From assembly GCF_027596085.1 (NCBI RefSeq), contig NC_072467.1, forward strand, positions 4,223,861 through 4,287,860: a stretch of 64,000 bases of DNA. The letters run 5' to 3'. Within the stretch, counting starts at the first letter, position 1; each line of letters starts with the position of its first letter. This DNA is from Anoplopoma fimbria. Lineage: Eukaryota; Chordata; Actinopteri; Perciformes; Anoplopomatidae. The translations under genes and the position numbers were made by a program. The notes beneath the pieces are model-generated. The model was not told the DNA's origin and did no database searches. It saw only the letters and a program-made list of their open reading frames with translations. Of this stretch, positions 1-13,985 are shown in pieces.

Positions 1-3000
1 TTGTCTTTTAGGTGAATGCTGCCTTCAGAAGAATCTGAATTATTAGGAACATGCTTGAGCTTGGATAAAGCTTTATCATTTAAAAGGAGGCATTGATGGG
101 AAAGACATGAAGATTCTTCTTTGGAGCCTCGTCTGACAGGTAAAATAAAATGTAGGCTAATCATTACAACACTGTCTGTGTGCAATAAGTAGACAAGTTT
201 AATTCTTTCATTTCAGGCGCTGTGCTAGCATCCCAATGTTGGGGACTTTTCCCTTCATTACTTCTCCACTTTGTAACATTATAACGATATTATTATCATT
301 ATTATTATATATCTTTTTGGCTAGTCTGAAATAACAGGAGTTTTTCAACCCCTGTGTTCTTTTAGATCTTTTTTCTGAGTATGCAGGATTAACATGTGTT
401 ATGTTTGGCAAACTTGCTTTCAGGGGGGAAAAAAATGACTGGGATCACCAACTGCAAAGGGTTGAGCTAACTTCATATTTTGACTAGCATGAAAAGTTGG
501 GCCAACTTGACTGATTACTTGACCCAACAATAGATAGGGTTGAGAATGTTATATTTCAACTTGTAGAAAAGTTAAGAAAGGGTAGGATGAACTTGATTAA
601 TCCCCAAAGGGGAAATTGTACGCCACCATAAACAAAGACATACACAAAACTTCAACAAAGACAAAATATACACAATATTTCATCTACTCAACTGATAATA
701 AGAGGCTGGCTCATTGATGGGAAATACACAGGCCCAATGATAGTACTGTAACGGGTCATAGGTAACCTGTTATGAGTACTGCTCCCAGGAAAATAACCAA
801 TATAAATTAATATAAAGAACTTAAAGGATAACATTTAGAATTTTTGATGGTTTACACTGACTTGCAGTTGCAGTTGAAATTACTTTTTGAGATGGTGGTG
901 AATAAGTATTCTGGAGCCTTGTAGACCTATACCAGTTGCATTACGAGACAAAACAACAAGCAAAACAATCTGTTCCAGCAGATATGGCTCATCGTCAATC
1001 CATGTCGACAGAAAGAAAATGTGGTCAGGTTATCTCTAAAAGTTATACTACTGATCCGATCCGTTACTCAAAAGCATGATACAGTCCCAACCGTGACCTT
1101 TGTGATGCGTTTTACCCCTAACAACAACAGGAGGGCCAGCAAAAGCCAGGTACACGATCAAATAAGATCAGAAGCTAAATCATAACAACAAAAGTGCAAA
1201 TGAGCCAATGTACAGCCATGAAACGGCGTTAAGACAACACCAGCGTAGGTATTTGCCAGAAATATGGATGAATAGTGGAAATGACATTGTATCAACAACT
1301 TGACCTGAGAGAAGTCAAAAAGAGTTGAGCCCTCTTACATTTTTGAATTAGATAAAAGTTTAACCAATTTAACATTTTGAACTGTGTGCACATTGTGTCG
1401 ACAAAAGGGCTAATAAGAGAGAAATAAAGACGAATATACTGTAGGTAATTACCCTCATTAAACAGCCATATATTCAGGAAGACGGGAGATCATTTTTATC
1501 ATGCGTGTGTGTGTGTCTCTCTCTCCCTCTCTCTCTCCATGTGTATGCTTTATATTGCCTCAGCTCCAGCCCTCTGGCATTGATGGAGCATCATCATTAT
1601 CACCTGGGCTGATGGCAAAGTGGCTCCTTGGCTAGACCCCGTCGACAGGCACTGTTTAGTGTCACACTTTGTCTGAATGTGAGTGTGTGTGCATGCCAGT
1701 GAATGTATCTTTGCTATTGCATTTTCAGTCATTCCGTGGCCACACTAACATGGTTTTACTGGCAGGTCCCTTATGCAAACAAATGGCCTTGGCTGGCAGG
1801 TTCAGTGAAGGGTGACGGTTGTATCTGGTTGCATCAGGCCAGGGAGTGATGGGCAAAGCAGATGGAGAAGAGAAACGGTTTCATTTCATGTGGTCTCAGA
1901 CCCAACACACGCCCCAATAAAACACAAAGTGCCTACGTTTGGCCTCATTCAGACATTGTGATGATGCTTTTTGAATTACTTTATCCTTTTAGTTATTCAG
2001 TATTAACTGTGTCCATGTGACTTTGGCTCAGGAACATTGTTGTAAATGTTTTGTTTTTTTCTTTTGAAGGTCAGTTAAATAAGAGGCTAGTCTTTGGTTG
2101 TATCTAGGCAACAGATCTGCATTGATATCATGAGGACAGACAGAAAAAGGAAATTTAAAGAATTATTCACACCTTTAAACAGTTATGTCTATAATCCATA
2201 ACATTAATAAGTGATAATAAATCATGTTTATGTTTCTTCTAAAGCATGGGCAATATTCACTAATGTTAGTTCCATAGATAGAAATGAAGAGAGATCAGCC
2301 TTAACGTACATTTCTTTGTCCCATTTCAACGTCCTGCTTTCACTCTCAAATCATTTTCCTCAAAGTGTATCCTATGTTCTTGGTTTTTTTTTTAAGGGTG
2401 CTTCGATCTATCAGCCACCAATCAATATATTCGTTAACTGATCATTATCCATCAATATTATTGTGTTGCCTCGCATACAGGGTGCTGTGGTTGAAAAACC
2501 TGGCTGCAACAATAACCAGATGCACAAACAGGTTAGCAACTATTTACACAGCCTGTTAAAGTCGGGACTGCCATTATTCCGTCTCCCTGTTCTGTATAAA
2601 ACGTACCGAGTTATTGTTGCTCCTCCGCTAAGCCGGCAGGGGACGTAGTCACAGACGAATCAACGTCTGTGTAAAAGGGACAGCCAGCATGGTGGGATTA
2701 TAATACCAATACATTATCAAACAGGATTTGTGAGGGTTTCATAATCCCAAGTGGTTGGAGACTCACTGAAGAGGACAAATTTCTTCATGTGAAGTAAAAA
2801 AAAAAAAAAAAAAATCCCCAAAGTTGAATGCTGTTTTTGCATCGTCTTAACAGCACGATGAACACATACATTTGTAATGTGGAGCCAACCTTCTTTCTCT
2901 GTGTTACATCAGACTACAATTCATCAGACTAAGTAATAACATAGTAATCCTTGCCTTGTTTTGTTACAAACAAGAATTCATTACTCCATACCATTTCAGT

Positions 3001-3890
3001 GCACCCACACAAGAACACACACTCTCACACACACGGTTTGTTCCATATTCACCATGAGCAACAGGTGTGACAACAGCCTGCATGAACTCTGTGATTCTCG
3101 GCGCGGAGAGTGAGTAGGTGTTTGTGTTTTGATGATTAGTTGAGGATGAATACATGCCAACATGCATACCCGATGCAGCCAAAACACACACACACACACA
3201 GTTTTGCCAATGTCCCGAGAGGGGTTTAGCAACTTCTCACCTACACCCACCGCCTGTAAAGTAATTGCCTGAATAACATCTATTCACTGCCTCCTTTTAC
3301 ACGATGAGGCAAAGCTGTGCCCTTTGAGGAAAATATGTGTAAATAAAAAGATACAACCGTGTTTAGAAAATGTTATGTTTCTGGTTGAAGGTTAAGTACT
3401 TGTGCTTGTGAGCAGATTAGTCCATGACTGAGACAGAGCTTCATCTATAGTGGTCACTTACAAATATATATATTTTTGTAAATGGTTGGTGGCAATTTGA
3501 ATCGTACAATGGGTGAGTACAAAGTTAAACAGAAAACAGCTACGAACACACATTCGCCCAGTTAAACTGTGTATAAGCGTAGCGGGCCAACCAGGACGTG
3601 CTTCTCGAATATTTGCAGACCCCGCAGTATATATGGCAGCACACATTGCTGCTCAGCATCGTCTTTTTTCTTCAGCGATAGACTGCCTAACTCCACGGAT
3701 GGAGATAGTCAGTCTTTCCCTTAGTCATTAGAATCTACTTACAAAGTAGACTTAATTAACAGTCAGGTCAAGTAAGGTGTGCACTGTTAAAATAACCTCA
3801 CCGACCTTTACAGCCAGTCTCTGAGGTGTCCTGTGTGTGGGTGCTGAGGGTCAGCAAAGCTGTCCTTTCAGCCCCTACAGCCTGCTGCTG
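1..3890. other. Gene-poor stretch, nothing coding seen
   Basis: AT-rich DNA with frequent stops in all frames and no open frame that resembles a known protein. The only tract of note is a short GT then CT run near 1504-1538. A somewhat GC-richer patch at 2,480-2,700 and another at 3,540-3,720 could be old repeats, but I do not recognise a family. Confidence 0.6.
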
Positions 3891-3911
3891 TTCAGCACCA
3901 TGGACAGGGAT
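3891..3911 (+). promoter_or_regulatory. RE1/NRSE-like site (REST binding)
   Basis: The sequence TTCAGCACCATGGACAGGGA is seen directly. It matches both conserved halves (TTCAGCACC and GGACAG) and the spacing of the canonical RE1 element bound by the repressor REST/NRSF; only the 3' edge departs from the usual GCGCC. REST silences neuronal genes in non-neuronal cells. The site lies in noncoding DNA about 44 kb from mir-129. Which gene it controls is inference: mir-129, or lrrc4/snd1 outside the window. Confidence 0.7.
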
Positions 3912-4127
3912 CGTGAGTGCAAAGCAATGCACATGACTGCAGAGTGCTTGGGAGCTGTTGAGTACATTTCAAACTGACTCAGCGTCACCATTTCACAAAA
4001 CTAAGCTCTGTAACACAGCATGTATAATGTATGTTGCCTGCTGAGGAAAAGGAAGCGACACAGACAGACCTGACAGCCCCAGGGAGTCAAGTGAGTGAAG
4101 GAGAAAAGTTGATTATAAGGCTCTAAA

Positions 4128-4159
4128 TGACTCAGCTAATTACCATTGATGCTAATTAG
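4128..4159. promoter_or_regulatory. Candidate enhancer core with MAF/AP-1 and homeodomain sites
   Basis: Within about 30 bases there is a TGACTCAGC (MAF/AP-1 type) motif followed by TAATTACC and CTAATTAG homeodomain motifs. Dense clusters of this kind are typical of conserved noncoding enhancers near developmental or neuronal genes. The motifs are seen; enhancer function is inferred from composition only. Confidence 0.3.
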
Positions 4160-4506
4160 CTGGAGTTCCAAGTTAAACTGCACGGAGGGTAATCAGTGTC
4201 TGGAACGAGACAGAAGTTGGAGTCAAACTATCATCTCTCAACCCTTCATGGGGCACAGTAAGACGTCATGCACTGTGCTGTTATGTCCCAGAAATGTTAG
4301 TGTGCTTTTCCTGCTGACATCTGACAGGCCCCCGAGATGACAGTGAAAGTTTTAATTTTAAGACAGTTAGCATAGCAATGGAGTTACTTTAAAACTTCAT
4401 TTACCTTCATTATTTGACCTTCATAGCAGAGCTTAATGCGTTGGTTTATTGCCTACTGTGTAATCATACTGATCTATGAACTGTTTTTGATAACACACAA
4501 CTCACA

Positions 4507-4625
<119 letters not shown>

Positions 4626-5269
4626 CCATTTAGGTTGACTTATGTGGTCTGTGACTGTTATTTTGTGCAGTAAATCCAGGTTTCTCTTGATGCCGCGATA
4701 CCAGCTTAATCTTCTCCCAGGCTGTCGACACAACAACCGCTGGGGCTGATTTACTGTGGTCAGCTTCAATTACCAACCCTGGGAGCCAAAGGTATTCCTC
4801 AGGGTCTGGATAGCCATACGTTTCAAGGACAATTATTTTTAATGAGACTGCCTCCAATCCATCTGCATGTGGGTCCAGGGACGCTTGACAAATCTGTCCT
4901 TCAGAGGGCCTCCTCCTCACTCTGATCTCTAGTTCCGCTTAATTTCCCCTGCCTGTCATGCTGTGTGTAGAGCCGCTATCTGTACATTTCACCTGGCAAG
5001 ACGTCTCACCAGTGGGAAGAGAGCATGTGTGACTGATATGGCAGTATGGTATTTGTAGTTCTAAAAAATTAGGCAACTCTAATTAACTTTATGATGACGC
5101 ATGAGACTGAAGGTAGGAGGCATATGGTGGAAAATTTAGAATGACCTTTTATCCAACACATCTCACAGTATGCAGAGAGGAGAAAGTGCATAAGATAGTT
5201 ACACATGTGGTCTCAGTAGAGGAATTTAATTTAATAGATCAAAGATAATTCCGTTTATTTATATTTTTC

Positions 5270-5900
5270 CAAATGAAATGCCTTTTTGGGGGCTTGATCC
5301 TGCTCAAAAAAAATCACCATATTTGGCATGCTAATCAGGACTGGTGAAAATGTTGATATTTTATAGGTTTCATGTTCGGGTATGACTAAATGGCTCCTTT
5401 GCGCCCCCTAGAAGTTTGACACGCAATGCTCCTCACCCCGTATGTCCGTTTTACTTCAAAGCTTTTTGAATTTTGAGAAAAATGATTTTTTTTTTTATTG
5501 CTACCAAATGTCTGTGCATCATTATTGGATCAATCCCATCAAAATGTATCAAAAGCTTGTTGATGTCTCATTTAGCTTAGAAGATATGCACCATTAACTT
5601 AATAGGGGCGTGGCTTTTCACATCAATAGACATAACTTCCAAATCATTTGGCCTATCATCACAAAATTTGCAGCATATGTCCACATCGCACCCTGTAACA
5701 CACACACTTGAATACTGAAATGTAATAAAATGTGCTTCAGCCCTGGCCACTTGTTGTTTCCCATTAACAGAGCCAGGGCTGTGTATGAACACCCGGGGTG
5801 TTTTGTCAGCGCACGTACAGAATGGCAGGCTGTGAGGAGATATTTGCTCAAAAGAGTATTGGATTAAAATCACAGACACCACCTTTCAATAGGCTTGTTT
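5270..5900. repeat. Degenerate interspersed repeat, unclassified
   Basis: The stretch contains phrases I recognise from a dispersed family in fish genomes: GCGCCCCCTAGAAG near 5,401, GGGGCGTGGCTTTT near 5,606 and CACAAAATTTGCAGCATATG near 5,661. I cannot assign a transposon class and see no terminal repeats, so the boundaries are approximate. Confidence 0.45.
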
Positions 5901-8387
5901 TGTTTTATCATTAAAAAAATGAAAATGAAAAATGACAGGTAATAAAAGATTACAACCCTGTCTGTCAAAATGAAGGTTATGGAGAGAGTCTTAAATAACC
6001 ACAGTTTCAAAGAATGATTCAATTTTTTTCCATTCAATTTTCTTGTGGATAGCATACAGTAAAAACAATTTCTGTAACATCACAGAATCCGTAGAGAGGC
6101 TGATTTAGCCATGCGGTTCACCATACTTGTCAATGAGGTGAAAAAACAGCTTGGCTTTATTAATCTGATCCATTTTCTCCACCAGGCTTTGATCCTCTGC
6201 TGCGGCTCTGGCCCAATGGGAGTATCTCCTGCCGTGATCGCAAGCAGAGGTGCTGGTTGTGGGAGTGCAATGAGCTCGCCAGCGTGCTGGTCGTCCAGGC
6301 CTTTCATGTCCCATAGGGAACTGGTATCAACTGGGATGTCTATTCGATTTAACAGCATGACCTTATGTCTGCAGGCAGTATTCACAGTATGAGGGTCTTA
6401 TGGTGTTAGTGTGCTTACATGCATGAATGTCTGAGAGGGAGAAATAAAGAGTACAAGCAAGAAGAGCAAGAGAAGAAAACAGTGGATATGATTTGTGGCA
6501 TCAAACTGTGTGTCATAAGAAGTATGTTGGTCTGTTTGTCCTGACAACTGTCTGTTCTGGAGACCTATCCATGTTTTATATATTTTGTTTGACCACTGAA
6601 TATTCACATTCTATCACTCTGGCCTCAAGCTGTTGTTCTGCATTTGTTTCCTGCCTCCAGTTGTGTAGATGCATTGCATGTGTCAAACTGAGTTTGTCTC
6701 CTGTTAAACTCTGTGACCAGATAGTGATTGAGTTGTAGCACTCTTATCTTTTCCTTGGTCCTCTGATGAAGAGTTCTCCCTGTGGGCCTAACACTCTGGC
6801 TTAATTCGTTGTGGTAAGAGAGCCTGTAATGTTGCTCTACACGGTAATCACTCAGAGATGCTTGCAAACACACCATCAACACGCAGACACACACAGCATT
6901 AATGAGAGAATACCAACACTGGAAAAAACTTTGCCAACATCCAAAGAACAAAGCATACAACAGATGAAAATCTAGGTAACAAATCAGCACTCATGTTGCC
7001 CATGGCAATGCTTGTGTCTGCCTTCTGCTGCCCTTTAAATTGCTTAGATAGATTGAATATTGGAGTGGGTGAACTCAGTAACATAGTTTTTTTTTGTTTT
7101 CCTCCAGCCACAAAGTGTGACTAAAATTGGCAAACAGGCAAAAGCAGGGATGACTGTAAGAAGCAACGATGGCTGTAGGCAGATGTGTCTCACATCTGGC
7201 CTACCAGCTTCACAGGTGTTGTTCTTTGGCTAAACCTGCACTGTAACATCCCTAAAAAAGGTGGCTGAGCCGTCGGAGAATTTTCTTATAGTGACCAGGA
7301 AACTCACACACACAGCCTGAAACTAAACCATTTTGAAGTGAGGTTAAACCATTTGGAAAAGTAATGCATGTATACCACAAGCTATACAGTATATTATGTA
7401 TGATTGCCCCACATGCATTTTTAATGACCCAAGTCACTTTTTTGGGGGTGTTTTTCTTTTGTTTACTTATATAACTGTGCTCCGCTCTTGCTTCTATCCT
7501 AATAAATAAATAAAAAGAAACAACACATTTACGAGAAAATAACAACATATACACACACTGGTCTCCCTTTAATCCAAAAACAATGTTTAACAAGCACAAA
7601 TAATCTTTTCAGTGAATATTTGTGCATAGCATGCCTGTAATCAAGAAAAACATAGAGCTTTAATATGAAGGGAATGAAAGAATGGCATGCTAATTGTTTT
7701 AATTACTCAAGTAATTTATCATTAGTGAGGCCAATTTTGTGCTTTTTCTCGTCCCAGCGGATCTGCTGCTCTGCTCTGCTAATACATGGCAGCTTGTTTG
7801 CCTGGTGGTGGATGAAAAATCCCCGTCCTCTGAGCATCTGTTCAGAACTGCAGGAATGTTGCATCTCCCCAATGCCCCAGACTACTTGTCTTCACAAAAT
7901 ACAACTTGAGAGAGATGTGAGCAAAGCGACTGGCTAAAACCTCAATACAGAGGAAAAGAGCCTCTTCCCAATTAATCAAAGGCCAAAAAAAATAATGCAT
8001 CTTTATCATTCAAGCTTAACAAAATTATAAATCTATTAAATTTAACTTCTGGATTGCTTTTAATCCATTTACATGCTTTTATTTGTTGTCTCCCCCATGG
8101 CTTGCATCATTATGTACTGTATCTAAAGTTCATTAGCAAACTTAGGGGAACATATCTCTGAAGAAGTCATCTTAGATATGTTATTATCGTCGTTGTTGAA
8201 GAAAAATCTATGGCTAGTAAGATAGCTACCGTCCTTTTATTAGGGAAGGACAGTTTATTGGACACTATGGTTGATAGAGCACACACTTGCTAACTGTCAG
8301 CATGATCAGATGGCAAAGTCTGTGTGAAACTGTGCTCTGAGGGCCTTTTTGTTTTGGCCCATGTTCACCAAGAGCTGCTCTGATGTG
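5901..8387. other. Noncoding stretch
   Basis: No coding region is recognised. A block at 7,660-7,740 is rich in TAATT/AATTA motifs and could be a conserved noncoding element. Short open frames on both strands have no recognisable protein features. Confidence 0.5.
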
Positions 8388-9114
8388 CAGTGGTGGATTG
8401 TAACTAAGAGACATCTCAGAGGCAAACATTGTAATTTCTACTCCATTACATTTGTCTGACAGCTGTAGATTCTAGTTACTTTTCAGATCACCATTTTTCC
8501 TACCCTCCCTGTCCAGTGAAAACCATGTAGGCTATCGCCAAACTTGGTGATTTCAAATTTGTATTTTTCTGATAAACTGAGTTTGTGCCGTTATGGGTTG
8601 TGAATATGAACACTCCCATTTCTTTTTCTAAAAAATATATTTTCTAAAAATCTTAGATTTACTGGAAAATGCTTAATATATTCTATAGAGGACCGTACGC
8701 TTACTGTAAAATAAAGGCTACTAGATGCATTACTTTGACAGAAAGTTGCTGTGACATTTTGCAGTTACTTGTAGTAAAATGAAAGTAATTTGATGGAATA
8801 CCCAACTGACAATTCCCAATTACCAGCTGCGATATAGCAGTATGTTGCTGTAAAATAATTGCATTGGACTGTAATTTTACAGTAAAATGCAGATGAAAAC
8901 ATCTGTGATATAGCAGCAGTATGTTGCAAAACATTAAGGGATAACTGTTCTGCAGAATCAGTACTTTTGATACTTAATGTAGATTCTGATAACAATACTT
9001 AAATACTTTTACTCACTTAGTTTGAAATGCAGGACTTTTACCTGTAGTGGACTATTTTCACAATGTGGTATTGCTACTTTTATTTAAAGTATGTATGTAC
9101 TTCTTCCACCACTG
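8388..9114. mobile_element. hAT-like nonautonomous DNA transposon (MITE type), decayed
   Basis: The element begins CAGTGGTGGA (8388-8397) and ends TCCACCACTG (9105-9114), a perfect 10-bp terminal inverted repeat of hAT form. Just inside the ends are phrases typical of a very common fish family: CTCCATTACA near 8441, and toward the right end, read on the reverse strand, alternating AAGTAAAAGT/AGTACT-like words. There is no transposase frame. The 8 bases outside each end do not match, so a target-site duplication is not evident. A stretch at about 8,690-8,940 with two similar ATATAGCAG-TATGTTGC motifs may be a nested second element. Confidence 0.6.
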
Positions 9115-11586
9115 AGACAGCAGGGCAAAAATATGCCTTAAAATGAATCATGAGCATATGAAGTGATGCTCCTTTTTATTTTTGCCACTGTCATAAAAGA
9201 ATATTAACTCGCTGATCCTTTTAAAGAACTTGGTAGATTTATTTAATCAAATTTTTAGGTTTGCCAAAAGATATTAACAATGTCTGATTATCCAGACTAA
9301 ACCAGACATAGATTTTGGTAAACCTCCTTGCGCTTCCTTTTTTTTTTTTAGGTTTGTTCAACCAAATTATTTGTTTGGTTTAACAAATAGAGATTTAACA
9401 CAAATGGCATTTTCCCACATCCCCAATGCAAACACACACACACACGCACTGAGCCACAGCCACAGCTCAAATGTGACCCACAGTTGTGTCAATTATATAA
9501 TGATGTTATTAAATAATTCTGAGGCAGTTCAATAGCAGGAAATCTTCCCAGTATGCATGCCTAACAACTGCAAGGAAATCCCCCTGAGCTACAACCCTGT
9601 CCTGCCCACTAACAGTCTTACATGCTGACCTCACATTACACAGTAGAGCACACAGAAGCATCACTCCATTAAACTTGCCTGTTCAGGTTAGCTGCATATA
9701 TCTAATTGTGTCTTCCGCTATTGGTATGAAGTGAGCCAATTTTGCTCCTGCTGCTCTGTTTAGTGTGTGAAACCATTAGGGCTGCACCACACAGGTACGA
9801 AGTGTAAACCATGTACCTCCATACTGCCAACAAGTTTAGAGGCTGTGAAGTCCTGTGGTGCCAAGACACGTGGGTGTGCAACATCTGCTGTTCATGAGAT
9901 AATCTGAAAACCCACAATATTCAGCAATGTAATGCCAACACTTATAAAGCCATTCCAATATGCTGCTATTCTCTGAACAGTTAACTGGCTTTCAGTACTA
10001 TAACATAGTTAGCACACCTGCCTTGTCAAAGCTGGAGTCAGTAACACTGGGCAAACTAGTAGAGTAAGCTAGATTTCCAACCGCAAAAACAGCCAAGGGT
10101 TGCCCACTCTTTTCCAATGAAAGTAGCTAGCGGCACTAGCTCCAGAAGTTGCTTAATCTTGAGAGAAAGTTGTCAATTTGGCAACCCGTCCCTTCAAGTT
10201 TCCCTCGAAAGTCACTCTAACAGAAGTACCATTATGAACCTAAAAGGTATCATAATGAACGTCATCAAACATGACTATTGTTAGCACTGACAGCTGTCAA
10301 AGTAGCAGCTTACAGAAGACCAGGCACAACGTCTCTCTGCCTTCAAAGTTTCAAAAGGTCAAAAGTTGTTTTATCAGTACTCAAACTTTTTGGTGTAGGC
10401 TAATTTATAATCACTTCGCACGTTAATACATATCACGCATGTGTCGGGCCTGAGCTCCTACAACTACACACACACACGGAAACAAACAAACGAAGCGAAG
10501 TGAACAGAGAGGCCGTGGTGGAGACACTGAAGTGAACCAGGCGAAGTGATGATTACTCAAGTTAACAACAACCAGCTCATTACTGTAAGTGCAATAAAAC
10601 ATTCAAAAGTAAAATGTCAATAATATCAATAAATCTGTTCAACAACAAGCACTAACATTTAAACAAAACCGATAGCTTTTTTTCAAGCTGCTTTTTAGTC
10701 TCTCATCCACCGCTGCTATGTCAACAGAAACACAGAATGCTAGCTCACCTAATAGCAAATCGAGGAGACGAGAGAAACAAGCGTGAAACACAGTAAATGA
10801 CGGCAAAATACAGTTGAGACTTGTACTGAGCTAAAATTGTATCAATCTCCTGATTATGTTCTCTCACTGCATCAATGCAGTCGTTCATATCCGCATCGCA
10901 GAAATGTTAGAATCTAAACATTTTAACACCTTTAGCAGGTAGGCAGGTAGAAAGGCACAGAAAAGGTGTTTCCTTTTTTTGTCAGAGCATTTGATTAAGA
11001 GATTTGACAGTATGTAAAGATGTATTTCTACAAATATAACAACATTTCTTCTGACTTTGATGATCCCATGACTTTTCACTAGCGCTACCATGTGGTAGAT
11101 ATTTGACACAAAATAAATTCTATAAATTCTATTAAAATGAGTTATTGAGCTATTTTGTATGTTAGTTTGAAAGAAATTTAAAAGGAATCTTTACTGATTT
11201 ACAAACGTCTTTTTTTGCATTGCTTTGCAATGTGGGTGGTATGCGCAAATTAGTGTATTCCACTTCATTCCGTGTTACCAGCGGACAGATCAATAGGCTG
11301 GAATTAGCCAGAAGAAACGAAGCGTGGCATTCTGGCAGACCCTTTCCTGCAGGTGAGCAGGGAGCTTCGAGCGCCATTCTGACAGAAGGAAGCCAACAAC
11401 ATTCATTTGCACATACCGGCATACCATTTCCGTTTCTAACCATTATGCCTGATTATAAATCTTTACAACACTTTCCTGAAAAAGAATGAATTATTTCCTT
11501 TCACACATCCATCACATTTCCTCAAATTAAAGTGGAGAACGTTCAGATTCTCTACAGATAAAAGATAATACAGATAATACATCCCC

Positions 11587-11622
11587 CCATTTCAGGGGGG
11601 ACATACGTCCCCTCTGAAATGG
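11587..11622. repeat. Imperfect hairpin, 16-bp arms and 4-base loop
   Basis: CCATTTCAGGGGGGAC at 11587-11602 pairs with GTCCCCTCTGAAATGG at 11607-11622, with one mismatch. It may be the end of an inverted-repeat element; no larger element is visible around it. Confidence 0.6.
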
Positions 11623-12900
11623 CCTCTGAGTGTCCCCTGTGTCAGAGTGTGCTATTGATAAGAGGCTGCACGTCCTGGCTGTCACTCATTCAGTCAGTTA
11701 TGAGCAGACTGACTCGTGTCATACTTTAGCTGTGAATTCATCAACTGAAGAGATATCACATCATTTCATCACATCCTTTCATCAGCCAAACAGCCTTTCA
11801 GATATACTCCTGCTTGGGTTTCACCCCAGAAACCACAGTTACACGGAGGGCCACCTGCTGAACACAAGTGGATCAAAGTCCAAAACCACAGACCAGATTG
11901 AGGATTAGTTTCAATCACTTGGGAACAAATCACTAACGTCTTGCATAACAGCAAGAAATCTGTGACTTACTGCTTGTTTTAGTTTTTTCAGTAAAGATAG
12001 GGAGGACATTCATTTGGCTTAAAACAGATATTTGAACAGTCTTGCAGAGACACACACACACGTACACACGCACGCACGCACGCCTGAAAATAAAGCATCT
12101 TTAGAGTGAATAGGCAAAATGACAAGATGTGTGTCTGTGTCCCAGTAGAGAGTGAGCTTGAGTCATGGATCCGGATTAGCAGGTAAATATGTAAGTCATT
12201 CTTAGTCGGGAGGTTACGGTGGCACTGGAGTCATATCAAGGACTGTCACCAGCTGCCATAACATCACATTGAAATTCCTGAAGACCGACTCAGACATAAA
12301 TATGACAACGTAGGGATGCCATGCTCATGCATGCGCCAGCTGCACATCAACAAACACACTTAACACAAAGATACACAACACGCACACTCCCAAACACGCA
12401 CATCAGAGCAAACGCCTACTTGTCTCCCAGCGGTCGGGATATAAATGCATTAAGAACTCAGTGTGTGACGTGAAACAGAAGCAGAAGAGTGCCAGCTGAC
12501 ACAGGTGGCACAGAGCAGAGATACGACTTATTACAGCCAATACAAAACCCCCGCTGAGGCGGCTGCTAAGACAACAAATATGAACAGCACGATGGCACAG
12601 GAAAGCAAAGACACGAGGCAGGAATGGGTTTAAATAAAAGGAGAGGGGAGAGTTAAACAAAAAGCAAGACAGACAAAAGAATGGGGTGAAGAAATACACG
12701 AAGAGAAGACAGTGAGAGAAAGTGTGTGTGTGAGAGAAAGCGAGCGAGAGAGAGAGCGAGAAACAGAGGGGGATGATAAGAGAAACAGTTTGGCTGGACC
12801 TAAAGGGGTGTGTTGGATTAGGACTGTCTACGGAGCCAGTTTTAAAGGTTGCCCAGCATCACTATTTATCTCACCTGCATCCAAATGATGGCAAAGGCTC

Positions 12901-12901
<1 letters not shown>

Positions 12902-12954
<53 letters not shown>

Positions 12955-12986
12955 ACACACCCACACAAACACACACACACGCACAC
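12902..12986. repeat. (CA)n microsatellite, interrupted
   Basis: A CA tract to about 12,953 followed by imperfect CA with interruptions by extra C and A bases. Confidence 0.95.
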
Positions 12987-13597
12987 TATGGATAGCGCTC
13001 TCTGCAGCAAGTTAAAGCGCACGTATTCGTAAGAGAAAGACTTATTGTGCTCCCCTGCACCTGTGGCAGGTTTCCAGTATTCAGAGGTAGATAAATGGTC
13101 TGCTCTTTTAGGCTGGCCTGCAATCTGACCACGCTGCTGTTTATGAGAGGAGGGAAATGAGAAAGGGAGACAGAGAGAGAGAGAGATGATGATGATGAGA
13201 GGGGTAGGGAGGTGAGGAGTAAGCGAGGGGTGGAGGATGAATAGGGAAATGCACAGTGGATGATTTGTAACATGACTACCTTCTATTAATCTCCCCTAAT
13301 GCCCTTCTCCAAAGCAGGGAGGGAGGAGCAGAGAGCAGAGGGAAAAGATGACAGATGGGGAGAAAATTAGAGATGTGTCAAACGCTTGATTTTACAGACA
13401 ACCGCATGTAAAAACTGAGACAAATGATATATTAAATGCTGGCATTTGCTGGAAGTCGAAGACATAAGGACAAGGACACTGGAGAGTCCAACATGACTGA
13501 GAACCATAAACAACTATAATACTTTAGAAAAAGGGGGAAACAACTACATTGAAAAAGCCCAACTACAAACATCAAAAAACAATGATACGACTACAAG

Positions 13598-13985
13598 ATC
13601 AATACTAGAAAGGTGCTCTCAGTAGAGTGCAGACCCTTGCCAGGTGTGTCTACAAGACCACTGCTATATTGTGTGATTGAGTGAATACAACCAACTGTGT
13701 AAAGCATTGTCAAACAGACTTCATTCAAATTCAAAAACAAAGCGGTTACATTTATCAAGCAATGGCCTCTAAGTCTTGATATCATACACTAAATACAATA
13801 GTGCCAAAACTAAGAGTAGCAGCTGGAGGCCCTTAAAAGTAGTGAGTGAGAAGCAAGAAGACAGTCATTGGCTATATAAAGAGATAATAAAAGCCATAAC
13901 TGGGCACCAAAAATATTGAGCAGTTTGCTGCAGCATAATGTAAGATTAGCCGTGTCCCTCACACAGTAACATACACTACTGAACA
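13598..13985 (+). repeat. Unclassified dispersed repeat, copy A
   Basis: This region is similar in the same orientation to 41738-42160. Shared blocks in order include ACTAGAA-GGTGC-CTCAG-AGAGTGC, GCCAGGTGTGTC, CCACTGCT-TATTGTGTGATTGA, CTTCATTCAAA-TCAAAAAC, and, about 300 bases on, AAAATATTG-GCAG-TTGCTGCA followed by TAGCCGTG. No open frame or terminal inverted repeat is obvious. The two copies have diverged by substitutions and indels. Confidence 0.7.

Larger units (their letters stand above)
9115..13597. other. Noncoding stretch with minor repeats
   Basis: No protein-coding region is recognised. The part from about 10,000 to 10,900 has a different texture, with several GCGAAGTGA-like words near 10,490-10,550, and may be an old transposon. 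The part from 12,720 to 12,770 and 13,160 to 13,220 is purine-rich (GA-type) simple sequence. Confidence 0.45.
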
